Assembly (NCBI GenBank): GCA_017163975.1
Contig: JAFFSR010000237.1
Coordinates: forward strand, 558,001-622,000
Source of the DNA: Anastatus disparis
Lineage: Eukaryota; Arthropoda; Insecta; Hymenoptera; Eupelmidae
Length of the DNA stretch: 64,000 bases
Direction: 5' to 3'
Below are positions 47,301 through 60,700 of the stretch, piece by piece; position 1 is the stretch's first letter; each line of letters begins with the position of its first letter. Below the pieces are notes generated by a model. It was not told the origin of the DNA. It ran no database searches and saw only the letters and a list, made by a program, of their open reading frames with translations. The position numbers and the translations under genes were made by a program.

Positions 47301-50300
47301 AATAAAATTTAAAAAAATCTATTGCTTAAATCATTTGATTCTTGATCGATTTTTTAAAATCTGTGTTCATATTAATATTACCACTCAATGGAAATCTGCT
47401 GCTTTTTAATAAATTAATTTTTTTGTGTAATGTGAGAGCTGTTGACATTAACGACTCTGACTGCATTTTTATTATTATTATTAATAAACTAAATTTTAAA
47501 ATACCCATTAATTTTAATTTTGTTTTATAACCAAATATTCAACTTTTAATTTTTCAACCATCGCTTTCTAGATTTATATAAAAAGTTTGTATCTAAAAAG
47601 GTACTGAATTTTTATGCAAAAAAAAGAGAAAAAAATATATAATCATTACGTATTCGATTATATTTAATGCGACATTATTATTAAACCATTACACAAAACT
47701 TAAGTTATAACCAACGTAAGTAGTTGTTATCTAAAAATTAAAAAAATTGTGAAATTTCCTCCGGTTACCGCGGAAAGTTTAGATACAGTTGAATCGAAAA
47801 TTTCCATAACCATATCGACTTTGTTTATGATATTCAAAACTTATTTGGTTTGGTTACCTTTACCAAAAAATTTGTATTTTTCCAATCACACATTGAGCTT
47901 TTCATTTAATTTTATTAAGAATACACATAAAATTCGTGTTCTCCAGACTGAAATAATTCCGCTTCATCGTGAAACATATGGCAACACTTTTGCGTAGGCA
48001 GCGGCGCTGAGAAAAACCCATAAAACCGGAAGCTCCGTAGTGCCTCAAATTCGTTGAAAAAGTTTATACATCGACCCGAGTATTTAACCTTCTCTATATA
48101 ATTAAGAAAAAAGGCCTTTATATAGTAATCTATATATTTACGTATACTAACCTCTTCGCATCGTATCGCAATATCATACATACGCTCAACCATTCTAATA
48201 ACGCATGAATTGTCCTTGGCATGCTTGTGAACGCATTGAACTGTATATAAACGTGTATGTACACGCATATACATAAACTATTCAAAATAGCATGTGTGTT
48301 CAATGAAAAAGACCACTTGTTTCAATGAAATTCGTCATTTGGTAAATAGGAAAGTCCGATGAATAAGTTTAATTATTTTTTTTTTTTTTAATAGGATTTC
48401 GTGTCGTGGTAAGAAAGTGATAGAGGATGTGAATAGTTCAATTTTTAATGAATGATATGTTAAGTTTATTTTGGTAATTTAAAATATCAATTAGAACTTT
48501 AATAACTTTTTAATTGATCTTATTTTAACAAAGGTTTACTTTATAATGAAAATATTTGATATTTTATTGTTCTCGTCAAGCATTGATTACTATTATTTTT
48601 ATACTCATTTACTTTTATACAAGCTGTCAAGATATCATCCAATTAAATTAAAAACGAATAAAAAGTGATGACAGAAAGCTGATCGGTTTTAACGCCTACT
48701 AATGATCGATCTATTAAAAACTATGCTAAACTTGCATCTACAATGCATTTGATTAAATCTTTATATTTTCATTGATAAGAATACATGTGCTTGTTACACA
48801 AAGATGATGGAATAGTCGATAAAATTTAGACATAAGTAAAAAATAAAAATTTTACTATGTATAATGAAAGAAAAGAAAAAAAAAGAGAAATGTTATTAGA
48901 AAGTATTTAAGTAATATCTTTCTTTAACTTTAATTTAACTAAAGGTCAGAGTTTATACATATACGCAAGATAATTCACTTTTTAAATAGCACCAATCATT
49001 TTTCTTTTTTTTTCTGCTTACCTTTCCGAATGCATATTACTCGATATACACTCATTCGAAAGTTCATTTCAAATCGAGAGAAAAAAAAAGTTAACAAGCA
49101 CTTATGTGTGTTACAGATTAGAAAGTTTTTCAATTGATGAATATTGCATCACATTCATTCATCAGTGTTGAATTTTCATAATAAGATTAAGGCTAGCATC
49201 TAGTACAGATGAAATAGAATTTTTTTAAATTTCACGTAATTTGCAAAATTCATAAATTGGATCGTTAAGAATTAGTTAACAAAATTTTAAGTAGTATGTC
49301 AGCATTAAAAATTTGAAAAGTAGTAAATAAAATATTGCATTTTAATATTAGAATATAAATGATAATTATGCTCTTAAGATTATGAATGATTTTTTTTAAT
49401 CGTCTTAATGAAATATGAAAATGCCGTAGTTCGATACTTAAAAATCAAAATTTTTTTCGAACACATTAAAATAGTCATACACTTGAGAATAAAACTTAAA
49501 TTTATTCAGGATTAATAAAACTTCTAGATGCATAACATGTAATTTCAAATTATCGATTATCAAGTGATTTTTATATGAATCTTAATCGCATTAAATGCTC
49601 TTAAACTACAAAATTATGTAAATGCCCATACTTTTTGAGAAATTCTTTTCGAGCTCTCAATTTACTAGAGAACATCTATAACACCTCTTTAAGTATATGA
49701 TCAATACTATAACCAAACATGTGTAGCTTATAAAAATTAATTTATGTGAATATCAGTTATAAATTTATTTTTTATTATCTATAAAAGTCAGTCATTTGAT
49801 TTTCGAATAAAATAATTTTTTATTTTGATTACTATTAAACAACTAATGATTTATATTGTTTTGATGTTTCATGAAATATTTAGAAACTTAGTCAAATAAA
49901 ACTTCTTATTATAATACAATAAATTAATTATGATAAACAAAGGTTTTATAAATGTTAAATAAACAAAAAATTTATTCGTTCAAGTCATTCATACTGACAT
50001 CAATAAAAAATTCAAAAGTTTCCATGTTCTAAAGAGAAAAATATATATTTTATACTTGTATCAACGTACCACACTAAACTTGTACCAACAAAAAACTTTA
50101 AACCATCAATAACATTTGATCAAAATTAAAAAAGAAAAGAATCTTAACAAGAAACAATACTCCTCCCTCTGAGACTAACAAAAAAATTCTTTTTACATAA
50201 TATCAAAAGAGATTAATTATAATTAAAATTCATCTTTTTCTTCCATTGCCTTAAACACCCAAGCCGGGTTTATACCAATTGCACAATATCTATTCTCAGC

Positions 50301-53300
50301 TTAAAATAAAATTTATAGGATTCCGTGTATACATACACACACATATACGATGATCCTGACGTTCGGTTTTCTTTCACTCTTTTTTTTACTCTCTCTTTCT
50401 TTCTCTTTCTTTTTTCTTCCCTCTATCTCTATCTGTCTTTGTTGACGAGGCACGAATAAGGATTGCCGTTGCATAACTGATGCGCGCAGTAGAGCATCCG
50501 GTAACGGCATTCTTTTTTTTTTTAATTTTAACTCCTTTGCGGGCTCTTTTATATATTGTTGCTGTTGCATCTATATATATTTTTATATAGCGAGTGCGCG
50601 CTTGTTGCTCTTAAAGATTCGTCTTATTCTTTCCTTTTCTCTTTTTTTTTGTTCTTTTATTGGTCATTTGTTCTTTTTTTTTGTGTTTGTAGCGTTACGG
50701 TTAGGTTGGTCTATTGTTATGCAAATTTTCAAATTCACAGAATTGGCAAATGATGTGATTATTTTTTGTGTCTAGGTCGTAGGAAGGAATCGAGACTCTT
50801 TTTTTTTAGAAGAGATTGGATTTCGGTAACTTTTTTTTCGAACGATTGCAATCAATGATAATGGTATTGTGAAATTGTAAATTAGAATAGGAATTCGTAA
50901 AAATTAAAAGTGAATTTTTGAAATAGAAGACATTAATTTCAAGTGAATAAAATTATAATGATTTTTGTATTTCACGAATTTATAAACGAATAAATGTTCT
51001 TAAACTACTTAATTGTACTGATATGATTAAAATATTCAAGAATAAGAGACACATTTAAACATTATTTTTTATTTTTTTAAAATGTATATTTTTATAGCTT
51101 ATTTGGTCTCAAAGTCAAAAAGTATTGCAAAACGATATCAATTTACAATTATAAAATAAAAGGTTTGAATTTATTTGTAAAAAAGAACTTTTCTTTATAT
51201 TTATTTGAAACATATTCGCTTATTAACTTGACATTTAAAATTAACGAGTTTATAAGTTAACAATCGCATTTTTAATTCACTATTAAAAAATATATTATAA
51301 AATTAATAGTTGTATACACATGTTTAATTTAAAAATATTAACCATAATATAATAAAAAATTAAAAAATTCATATATAGTATTTATTGATCCTGTATACAT
51401 TATTAAAAGAGGTAATCTTAAATAATTAACTTGAATTCATAAAATAATGGTTTATTTTTCAACTTCATGATTATATTTCGTTTAAATAAGAGAAATAACA
51501 GTCCAATTTTTCGAAATACTTGCTAGTAAAACTCTGTACTCCGTATAATCTACCACATAAAATTATAATACTTTCATTTTTTTCAATGTTTCGATACTTC
51601 ATTTGATAGTCTGTCCTTTAAAATTTCAAAAAATGCCAGAAAACCAAAAAAAAGAATTCATTATCATAAAGTATTATATACCAATGACCTTGGAGGCATA
51701 TCTTTTTTTTGTCTTTGGTTCTTCGTTGGCTTGTTCTTCTGGTCATTCAACTCGACACTGTCTCCGTTTTCAATGTTTGCTCTGCTCGTTTTCGATTCTT
51801 TACCTTTATTTTTTACTTCTTTTTTCTTTCAATTTCTGCAGATGACCTTGAAAATACCTTTAGTCCGGTGAATGTTGATTGTAGGAAAAATTTGGATTCT
51901 CACATGATACGATTTCAAAAAGTCCAGTACAAGTAAAAGTTAAATATTGCAAATAGGATTAATTTTCAAAATAATTGTTTTTCTACAGTAAGTGCTATAA
52001 TTTCTAGATTTTTACTATGACAATTAATAGATAGCATTAAAATTTAATCACTTAATAATAATTATTATAAACATATAATTATTTTTAACTCCTGTGCAGA
52101 TTACATTTTTATTTTAATAGGATTAATTTATACAATGAATTCGGAAATAATTGATTAAAACTTTTATAATATCCATTTCAAACATTTTCAAAAATAAACG
52201 TTAAACAAACAAAAAATATCCTTTACATAAAATAACAAAAAGTAATGGTAATCATCACATGCTTTTTTTATCGTTTCACTTCTTATAATTTAATTTTATT
52301 ATTTTATCATTTGAAGGTTTTTGAATTCCAGTTTCAAACGTCCTGTCTACTAAAGTTCATTAAATTTTTTAACAAAATGAGATCCTGTTTGATAAGAAAA
52401 TACTCTGTAAAAATATAAATATGTTGCTTTAATGGTTTCGATAATCGTTGTACTTTTAAAATTTACATGAAAATTATTTTGACACCCATCTTCTCTGTGA
52501 GGTATCAATTAAATGCAATATCCATTTTTTTATTTGAAAAAATGATATATTTGGTTCAAGTTTTTCTGCAATTTCACCGCTATAGTAAAAGATGATCTTT
52601 CTAGGATATAAATTCAAATGCATACATGCTAAACCTTATAAATTTAATAATATTTCTAAACGTATTAAAAAAAATTTAACATTATCTTTTTCATCATTTA
52701 TAACTTTCATTATTGATGAGTAATTGCAGATAGCTAAAAATAACCAACAATTGCACATTGTATTTTTTAATTTATCAGAAAATATCAATTTCCTTGAATT
52801 ATGCGAAATTAATAATTTTTCTAAATAAATATTATGATGATTGAACAAAAATTGTTATAATGTTTATTACAAATAGTTTTACATATTCTCGTATTTAACT
52901 ACCCTCTGTTCACATTTTTTGCAAATCATTTATAATCTTAATAACTATATCTGTTAAATAAATGGATAGTAATCAACATAAATATATCTTCTTTTTCAAC
53001 ATAAAATTAAAAATTTAGCTTTTTTTTAATGTTTTATAATTATGCAAATAAGTTAAAGTAATGTAATTAAGAACATTAAAATTACATTATTTTTCATTAT
53101 TGAAAACGTCATTTCTCTCTTATTTAAGAGAAAAATAAAAAAAAAAATTTATTTTGCAACCAATCACATAATACTTATCAAATCTTACGTCAATAAATTA
53201 CCTTATTACAACAAATAATTGTCTAACAGATCAATAAAAAGGTCTTACAATCATTATGACGCCATATAAGTACGTTACATGTTACGCAGGTACAATTAAC

Positions 53301-53900
53301 ATAGCTATAAACGCACGTTTAAAAAATACTGCATAACCCAGTACACCAACTTATTCGAAAAAAACAAAGTACTCTTTTTACAGTAAAATAAAAAGGAAAC
53401 AAGAAAAATATCGATCTTACATGATTTAAAGCTCTATTTTTTTAAAAGCCTCCCATAACATATAACAATCGTTTCCATATAATTAAATAACGTAACAATT
53501 TTTTTACGACGCCTGGCAACGTAACGCTATTAAATAATAAAAAACGTCATATACAACATGACGAAAGGGAAAGAAAAAAAGAGAGAGAGAAAGAAAAAAG
53601 AATGTATAACAAAAAGGCTGACTGATATTACATAACATAACTCATCCGATTCATTAAAACAAAATTTTTTTCCCTTTTAGTTTAATACATGGTTCCTTCA
53701 AATTACCGTTGTCTTACAATGGTTATTATTATTATTATGTCGATGCATTTTCTTCTTTTGTACATGTCGAAGTGGTTATGTGTGTGAGTTAAAAGGTTAA
53801 CGGTAATCTAGACAATGAAAATTTTCAATAAGGCTTATATATCATATTTATCCATTGGAGGAAGTTTAATGCATAGTATTGAATACTAAAAAGACTTTCG
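47301..53900. other. Noncoding DNA with GC-elevated islands
   Basis: No coding exon can be supported. The longest frame (47915-48274, minus, 119 codons) lacks any recognisable family and overlaps an open frame on the other strand. Less A+T-rich islands lie near 48000-48270, 50330-50780 and 53500-53600. The second contains a polypyrimidine tract of about 70 bases (50367-50440). A 15-mer CGACGCCTGGCAACG at 53507-53521 is the inverse of one upstream of Cep135. Confidence 0.4.
50367..50440. repeat. Polypyrimidine tract, (CT)n-rich
   Basis: About 70 bases almost entirely of C and T on the plus strand, that is GA-rich on the minus strand. Such tracts bind GAGA-type factors in insects; this is a family-level analogy, not shown here. 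Confidence 0.7.
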
Positions 53901-53901
53901 G

Positions 53902-53926
53902 GCATCGTCCCTGTCAAGGGCGATGC
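53902..53926. other. GC-rich hairpin
   Basis: GCATCG and CGATGC flank TCCCTGTCAAGGG, giving a stem of about 10 bp with one bulge and a GTCA loop. The 13-mer CCTGTCAAGGGCG inside it recurs in inverted orientation at 56035-56047. The stem is too short for a typical pre-miRNA. Confidence 0.5.
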
Positions 53927-54120
53927 ACTCTTACATCTTTTTTTTTCTGCGATGCATTGGCTTTAATTTCAGGTTGTTTGAAACTTAAAAAAAAGTTTTT
54001 TCTAAATTATACTGAAAAAAAATGTTTGGGACATGATATATTTTATTAATTTAAACATTTTTTTAAATTTTAACAGATATTAAAAGTTCATTTAATATTT
54101 TTTATTTTTAATCTTGAATA

Positions 54121-54784
54121 CCCTGGTAGAAAAAAGCCTGGATTTACGGTGTCATTATGGTGTATTTTATGTTTGCAACCAAATAGCCAAACCCAGTCTT
54201 ATCACGGAAATGCCATTATACTACAAGCAAAACCCAGTCTTATTTTACGGAATATGTCAGCTTATGGACTTACAAGAAAAAATTATTTGAAAAGTTATAA
54301 ACTTTATAAAAAACAGCAGAACTCACACTTTATTTAAAAATTTTTTTAATTTTACACATTTCTCGCCACCTAAATTTAATATTTTTTAATTTATTTAAAA
54401 AAATTTTTTATTAGAAAAATTTTAATTTTAATGATCTTTGAATATTTTGCTAGATTCATTACAAATCTTTATTATTGTACACAAAACACTTTTTTAAGAA
54501 AAAAAAAGTTAAGACTCAAACAATATTGCATATTCCTAGTCCTTCTTCGCTTCGTTAAAATGATCTGACTAGATGCCTGTTTTTTTCTATTTTTTTCCTT
54601 TGTTACATTTGTGACAAAAAATAACTTGTGTTAATTCAAAGGTCTTTGTTATTGTATAATGATAAAATAATAGAAAATAGAAGCACAGAAACTTCAGTTT
54701 AGTATACAACACTTAATCTTTTTACTGTAAACATATCCATATGTTGTGGACACGCCATAATTTATGCTAAACTTTCTACCAGGG
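54121..54784. mobile_element. 664-bp non-autonomous element with CCCTGGTAGAAA ends
   Basis: CCCTGGTAGAAA at 54121 is exactly inverted at 54773-54784, and the next 30 bp are weakly similar. It shares its ends with the 127-bp element at 39586. A 62-codon frame inside (54149-54337) has no transposase resemblance. The flanks are AT rich, so the target duplication is uncertain. Confidence 0.7.
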
Positions 54785-57700
54785 TATTAAAATATTATAT
54801 TCTAATTTTAATAAATACTAAAAATTAATTTATTTATTTTAAATTACGAATAAAACTACGTTGAATAATAATAATGAATGGAAATTAAATACATTTGAAA
54901 AACAACAAAGATTATTAACAAATTCAAAGTGTAATATTATACCTAAATCATACATTAAGTTAAATTAAAGAGATTTTAAGAAAAAATTCATTAGGCGATC
55001 TTATCAAAAACTCATGTATCTTAGTTGACATTTATATAATTTATGATTAATTAATATTTTTATTCGATTAATAACTCACGTCATACAAAAGAATATCAAA
55101 ATAGTTTGTGAACTAATTATCCGTTTCACACGGATCTCAAGCTAATAAAAGTTATATAATCTTAAATTTTCAATAGGCCTATATAATGAAATTTAATTAA
55201 AGCAAAATTTTTTTTATCTGCTTGAACTCATTAAAAAAAAGAAGGATTAAAATAAAATTATAATTTGCAAAGTTTAAATAAACGTAAATAAATAAATGAT
55301 TAGCACAATAAAATTTTCTTTGCGACACTAGAGTTAATTAAAAACAAAAGTATTGCATAAAGAATCTTTCTTTTTTTTAAATTATTAATTTCACTACGCG
55401 GCTTTTCTGTTTCACGTTATAATTCTTTTAGATAACTGAAAATTATAAGTCTTGACAATCGTTATTACAATATAGTTGTAATAGATGGTTACAAAACAAC
55501 AGTATCATGTTATAATCATTCGAAGAAAAAATATTTTTTAAGTTAATAGTTTTTTCTAATAATTTATTTTTAAATCGAAAAATAATTTCATTTTTATTAA
55601 TTTATTTATTCATCAATTGACGGAACTATGCAGTTCAATACATATTTTAAAGTTATCACAAAAAATAGTATAATACATTATACAATTGTATGATTTGTGT
55701 TAATTCATAAATAGTATTGAAACTTCAATACTAGTATTAAATTAAATTGTTTTTTAAACATAATAACTTATCATTATATAAATTTAACTGTGATTTTCAT
55801 TGGTAGTCGTTTCATTATTGCTTCCAACGACCATTTTTTTGATAGTATAATTATTATCACGCTTGAAAGTGTCATAATTTGTCGATTAATTTCATAATTT
55901 GACCTTAGTCTATCGATTACTAAAATTTAGCCTCAAGAATTAATTATTAACAAATCCCAAGCAATTTCGCAAATAAATATTTGCTATGCTTGATTTTTCT
56001 TAGCCTCGAACCTTTTCAATATGGACAAACAATGCGCCCTTGACAGGTTTTCTCTTTCTCTCTCTCTCTGTTTTGCACCTATACATTTTTTTCCAATGAT
56101 TATATTAAAATCCTCGTACTGTTCATACGTGAAACGTGAGAAATTTTTTAAAATGCAAGAATCGAAGAGAGAAATTCTTAAAGTATATGCACGAACGACA
56201 TGTGCAGGGAAATAATATGAAGGACGAAGATATCGAGAAAACACGAATTGCAATGTGAATTCAAGCTAATACGTGTTAGAATTTAAGTATTGGTTTTAGT
56301 TTCAGTGTGTATAACGAGAGGATTTTGTTTGATAATGCAAGTAAAATTTTTGCTATATAGTTTTAGAGAAAAAAATTTACAATAGAATTTGAAATAAACA
56401 TAATTTATTTAATAAAAATAATTCCATAAACGTCAGTACCTATAAAAAATATTTTTACACTTAAATATTAGCAAACAATTAATTATATTGAGCTAACAGC
56501 AATGAAAGTAAAATCTTTACTGTATAATGTGAACATACAGATGAGGTTGGCAATAATCATGGAAACGCATGAGAATGAGAAACAAACGAATTTCACGCTA
56601 AGAACTAAAATTGCACAAAATTTGAATAATTCAAATCTACCTATATTACGCTGTAAAATTGTCGGCCGCGTAAAAACACTCGTCAATTTTATTTGAAACA
56701 ATAAATATCCCATAGCATACTCAGTTCCAAAGCAATAGTTATATCGTAAATGATGAAACAAAATGTGTCCTTGTTTCACAATGCAATAAGCCCTGGTAAT
56801 AAAAATTTTAGGATTTTTTTTTTCAAAGTCAAATTAGATGTAATAAATAAATGGAATAAAATATCAATTATTGTTTTCTGTACTTTGACTCGTACTTATA
56901 AGAATATCTATACGTTAAATTTAAATGAAAAACGAAAGTTTTGAACGTATTTTACTTTTTAATACCTACAATTAAAAATTTTTTATTGTTTATTAAATAC
57001 GCCATTGTTCGTTTTAAAAGGCAATAAAAAAGTTATGTGAATATTTGACCGTGAGAATACACAAACAACTATTATATCAAATATAATATTTAAATATTTA
57101 GATTTTTTTAATTTTTTCGCATATTCAATCTGCATTTCAAACTGTATCAGTTCAGCAAATTCAAATTTTCTTATTTCGAAATTACTTTTTTTTTTACTCT
57201 TACGAAATTTTTATACATTTCAGAAAGTTTAAAGTGTCTCTCCTCTCGTATACACTCCTATAGACGTTTATTTTGCATTTAACTATTTCAATGCAATGAG
57301 CCTTTCTCCTCACCTTTTTATTTTTCTATAACAATACAAAAGTAGTGCAAACGTGTTATTATTCATGCGATTTTTAAAATTCAACATTTTATATAATTCG
57401 TCTGTTGTAAATATTTTTTTATTTGTTTGTGTCATTGTTATCATAACTTTGAATTACCAAGTATGAAAGAAAAAATTTTAGTTTCTTAGACTTAAAGTTG
57501 AAGTAATATAAAATTTATTAGTTATCGACAAAACTTTTATTTATTAACGTTGTACCATATATTTAACACAAACTAAAAATTGAGTTTATTGATATATAAA
57601 TTTTTCCTAATAATATTTTGCCTGAATTTGCTGTACTTACCATTTCGATTCTATGTTATTATACTATAAAACAAAGTATACAATATTTTTTCAATAAAAG

Positions 57701-60700
57701 CGTCGTTTTCACAATATTACCGAACGCAATCCATTTAACTAAATCTAAACAAAAACAGCGTACACAGCAGTTGAACAACGAAAGAAAGTCACCCACGTTT
57801 TAAATATAATCAGCATGTAACCCAACGAACCATAACATATAATGCATATATGCACTAATTTCCTTAAAAAAAGAGAGAAAAAAAAAACAATAGATGCATG
57901 AAAAACGGAGCTTGGTATAATGTTTACCTAGGCAAGTTTTTACACGCGCTTGTGTGTATATAACAGCTCCATAATTCCATGCAAAAAAAAAAGTGGATAC
58001 CATTCAACTTCCTTCCTTCCTCCTTCCATCGTAACAACACACATCCAAAAGAGCGCATCTGATTGTACGGAAGTTGGAAAACCTACATATGTATATATGT
58101 ACATATGAGTGCGGTTTGTATTATCTTTTCTCTTTACGGAAATCCGTAAAATATAATTGCGTGCACGATGTCTCTCTATGTATATTTTCGCAGAAAGTGT
58201 CAATCATTGTTGTTTTTTTTCTCTTTTTTGTAAAGATGAGTTGAGTGATCATTTTTCAGTTAATTTTTTTTTTTTTGTTAGGTTGATTATCTTGTATCGG
58301 GAAGTGAAGCTTTTTATATTTTGTTTTGGTTTTAGTTATGCTAGGCTTTTTAACGGAAGATACAAGTGTATTATAAAGTGAAAGGCGAGAGATAAAGTTA
58401 TACATTATGCAAATGATGGCTAATTTGACGGTGTATCCTATTGATCATATTAATGTTTTAGCAGATGTGGAAAAATCTTACTGTACAATTTGCTAAATTA
58501 AAGAAAAGGTCGAATCACAGTACATATTCAATTTCAAAATAAACGAGCTTCGGAATCATTTCGTTTTCTATTTTAGTTTTTTTTTTCTTTTCTTTTTTTT
58601 CAAAATTTGAAGAGGATTTCTAATGTTTCACTCTCACTTTTAAACTTGGCGCCGATGAAATCTATGAAAATTATGGCTTTTTATCTTACGCGAATGACAA
58701 ATTTCTACACGTAATTTATTTTTTCAACACCAAATTAAAATTTTAGTTCCAAGTCTATAAACGGCCGTAAACAACATCAATTATGTAAATATGTATTATC
58801 AGAATACCTCAAAAAAATAAAATAATTACGTTTTGTATTTTACTTATGAAAATCATTGAATTTTTCTTCTTTTTTTTATTGTCAGCAATTATATTACACG
58901 AAGAAAATTTCTCTTAGCACAATGAATAGAAAGAATTTCGATTAATACAACAAGCGCAAAATATTCTTCCTGTTGTGAAAATGAAAAAGAAAAATATTAT
59001 TTTCTATTAAGATAAACCAAGCCTCGTTTGCTTCAAGACTTTATCGTCATTTCATTATTTATCACCTTAGGGAAACATATAGACAAACGCATAAAGCCAT
59101 AATTTATCAATCGCCATAAAGTTTGCTTATGTACATACACAAACCCAAAGAACCCGGAAATTTGACCACTCCTTTATATGTGCGCATATATATATGCAGT
59201 ATGTGAAAGAAGCTTGAATATATTTAAATATTTGCAAAGTATTAAACGTAACTAAAAATGTTCTATTTTTGTAAGGTGTTTGAGAACCATCGATTTACGA
59301 ACCGAAAAAAAAGAAAAAGATTATTTTTATTTCAGTAACTAAATATTCTTCTTTTTTATGTTCAACTTGTTTTTTTTTGTATTAGCATATGATAATACTG
59401 TCTTATTATAGTTGCAAAATTTTTTTTAATTATGTAATTTTAACGCTCGACATAATTTTTCCAATCGAAATTTACATAGTTTTAATTTAATGTAAGAGTT
59501 TCTGTTTTTTTAAAATACCTTTTATGTAAAGTACGGTTGAATTGTTAATCAGATTTTGCATAGAATATTAGCTTCAAAGTTTACTTTCTTCTTCAAGTTA
59601 AATAAGAGAGCGAAAAAATTTGAAATTGAAATCCATACCGCCATTATTACTTAACCTTTCTAAATAGACCTTAGTTACTGATCTTATATCAACTGAAATA
59701 TCTATTGAAGCAAAAAAGAAAAAAAAGGCCAATCCTTTTTCGCAAGCAATTCAACCTAAAACATTAAGAATCATCAAGATCTTCTCGACGTATCTGTCAT
59801 ATGGAAAAGAATTTTTGATGAATATACGTATCGCAATGACATTGATAAATAAATCGTAAATTTTTTCAATTAGATACAATTAATCTTGTAAGTTAATATG
59901 AATTTTCTCAACAATATAAACGTACAAATCTAATATTCGTGACGTTAATTTTTTACCACTTATAAACAATAGTCCTCGGCCATTCACTTCTCTCGGAATT
60001 TCATCTTACAATTTAACAACGAGCCTTCATTATAACTTGTACCCAACATTTTCACCCACGCGGAATTGCCAGTACAATTTTAATTCTCAGGAAAATCTTA
60101 GAAACCAAAAAAAAATCTCTCTTTTGAAAAAAAAAAGTTGCATATATAGGTATACCCACTTGCGCTCATTAAAAGAGCAACAGAAAAAAACTGAAACGAG
60201 GAAAAAACAAGGATAAGAAAAACAAGCTTAAAAGTCAAACGTTTCTAACGAACTTCATATTTGCCATATATACGTATCCCCTGCTATACTCTTAAAAAAT
60301 AAAGTTAAAGCATAATCGCACTTTTCACTTTCGCGTGTATATATATAGCACTCAGCGTGAAGGTAATATTATTCCCATCGGATGCTGCACGCTGTATTAG
60401 TAATGTACACGTAAACGTACATACATACGCTCGATACTTACGTACCCGTATACACACCAGCTAAGCCCAGAGATCAGTGAAAGTAGACTTTTTTGTAATG
60501 TGTCGTTTATGCGCGCACGCCACCAGCCAGACTTGTGCAAAGAAGAAAAAAATAAGGAGCAAGAGAGAAAGAAAGAGGATAGGATTGATTGAGAGATTTT
60601 AATCGATGAATCGATTAAATATATATTTTGCATTATGACAGAAAGGATTACGTAATGTAGTTTGGCGCGCGAATCATAGAATGTTTATGAATGTATATTT

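Noticed and set aside
50313..50570. 85-codon Lys/Glu-rich frame (minus)
   Set aside because: Its composition comes from the polypyrimidine tract read on the other strand and it has no domain.
55713..55733. Small hairpin AGTATTGAA-ACT-TCAATACT as a miRNA
   Set aside because: The stem of 8-9 bp is far too short for a precursor and can arise by chance in A+T-rich DNA.
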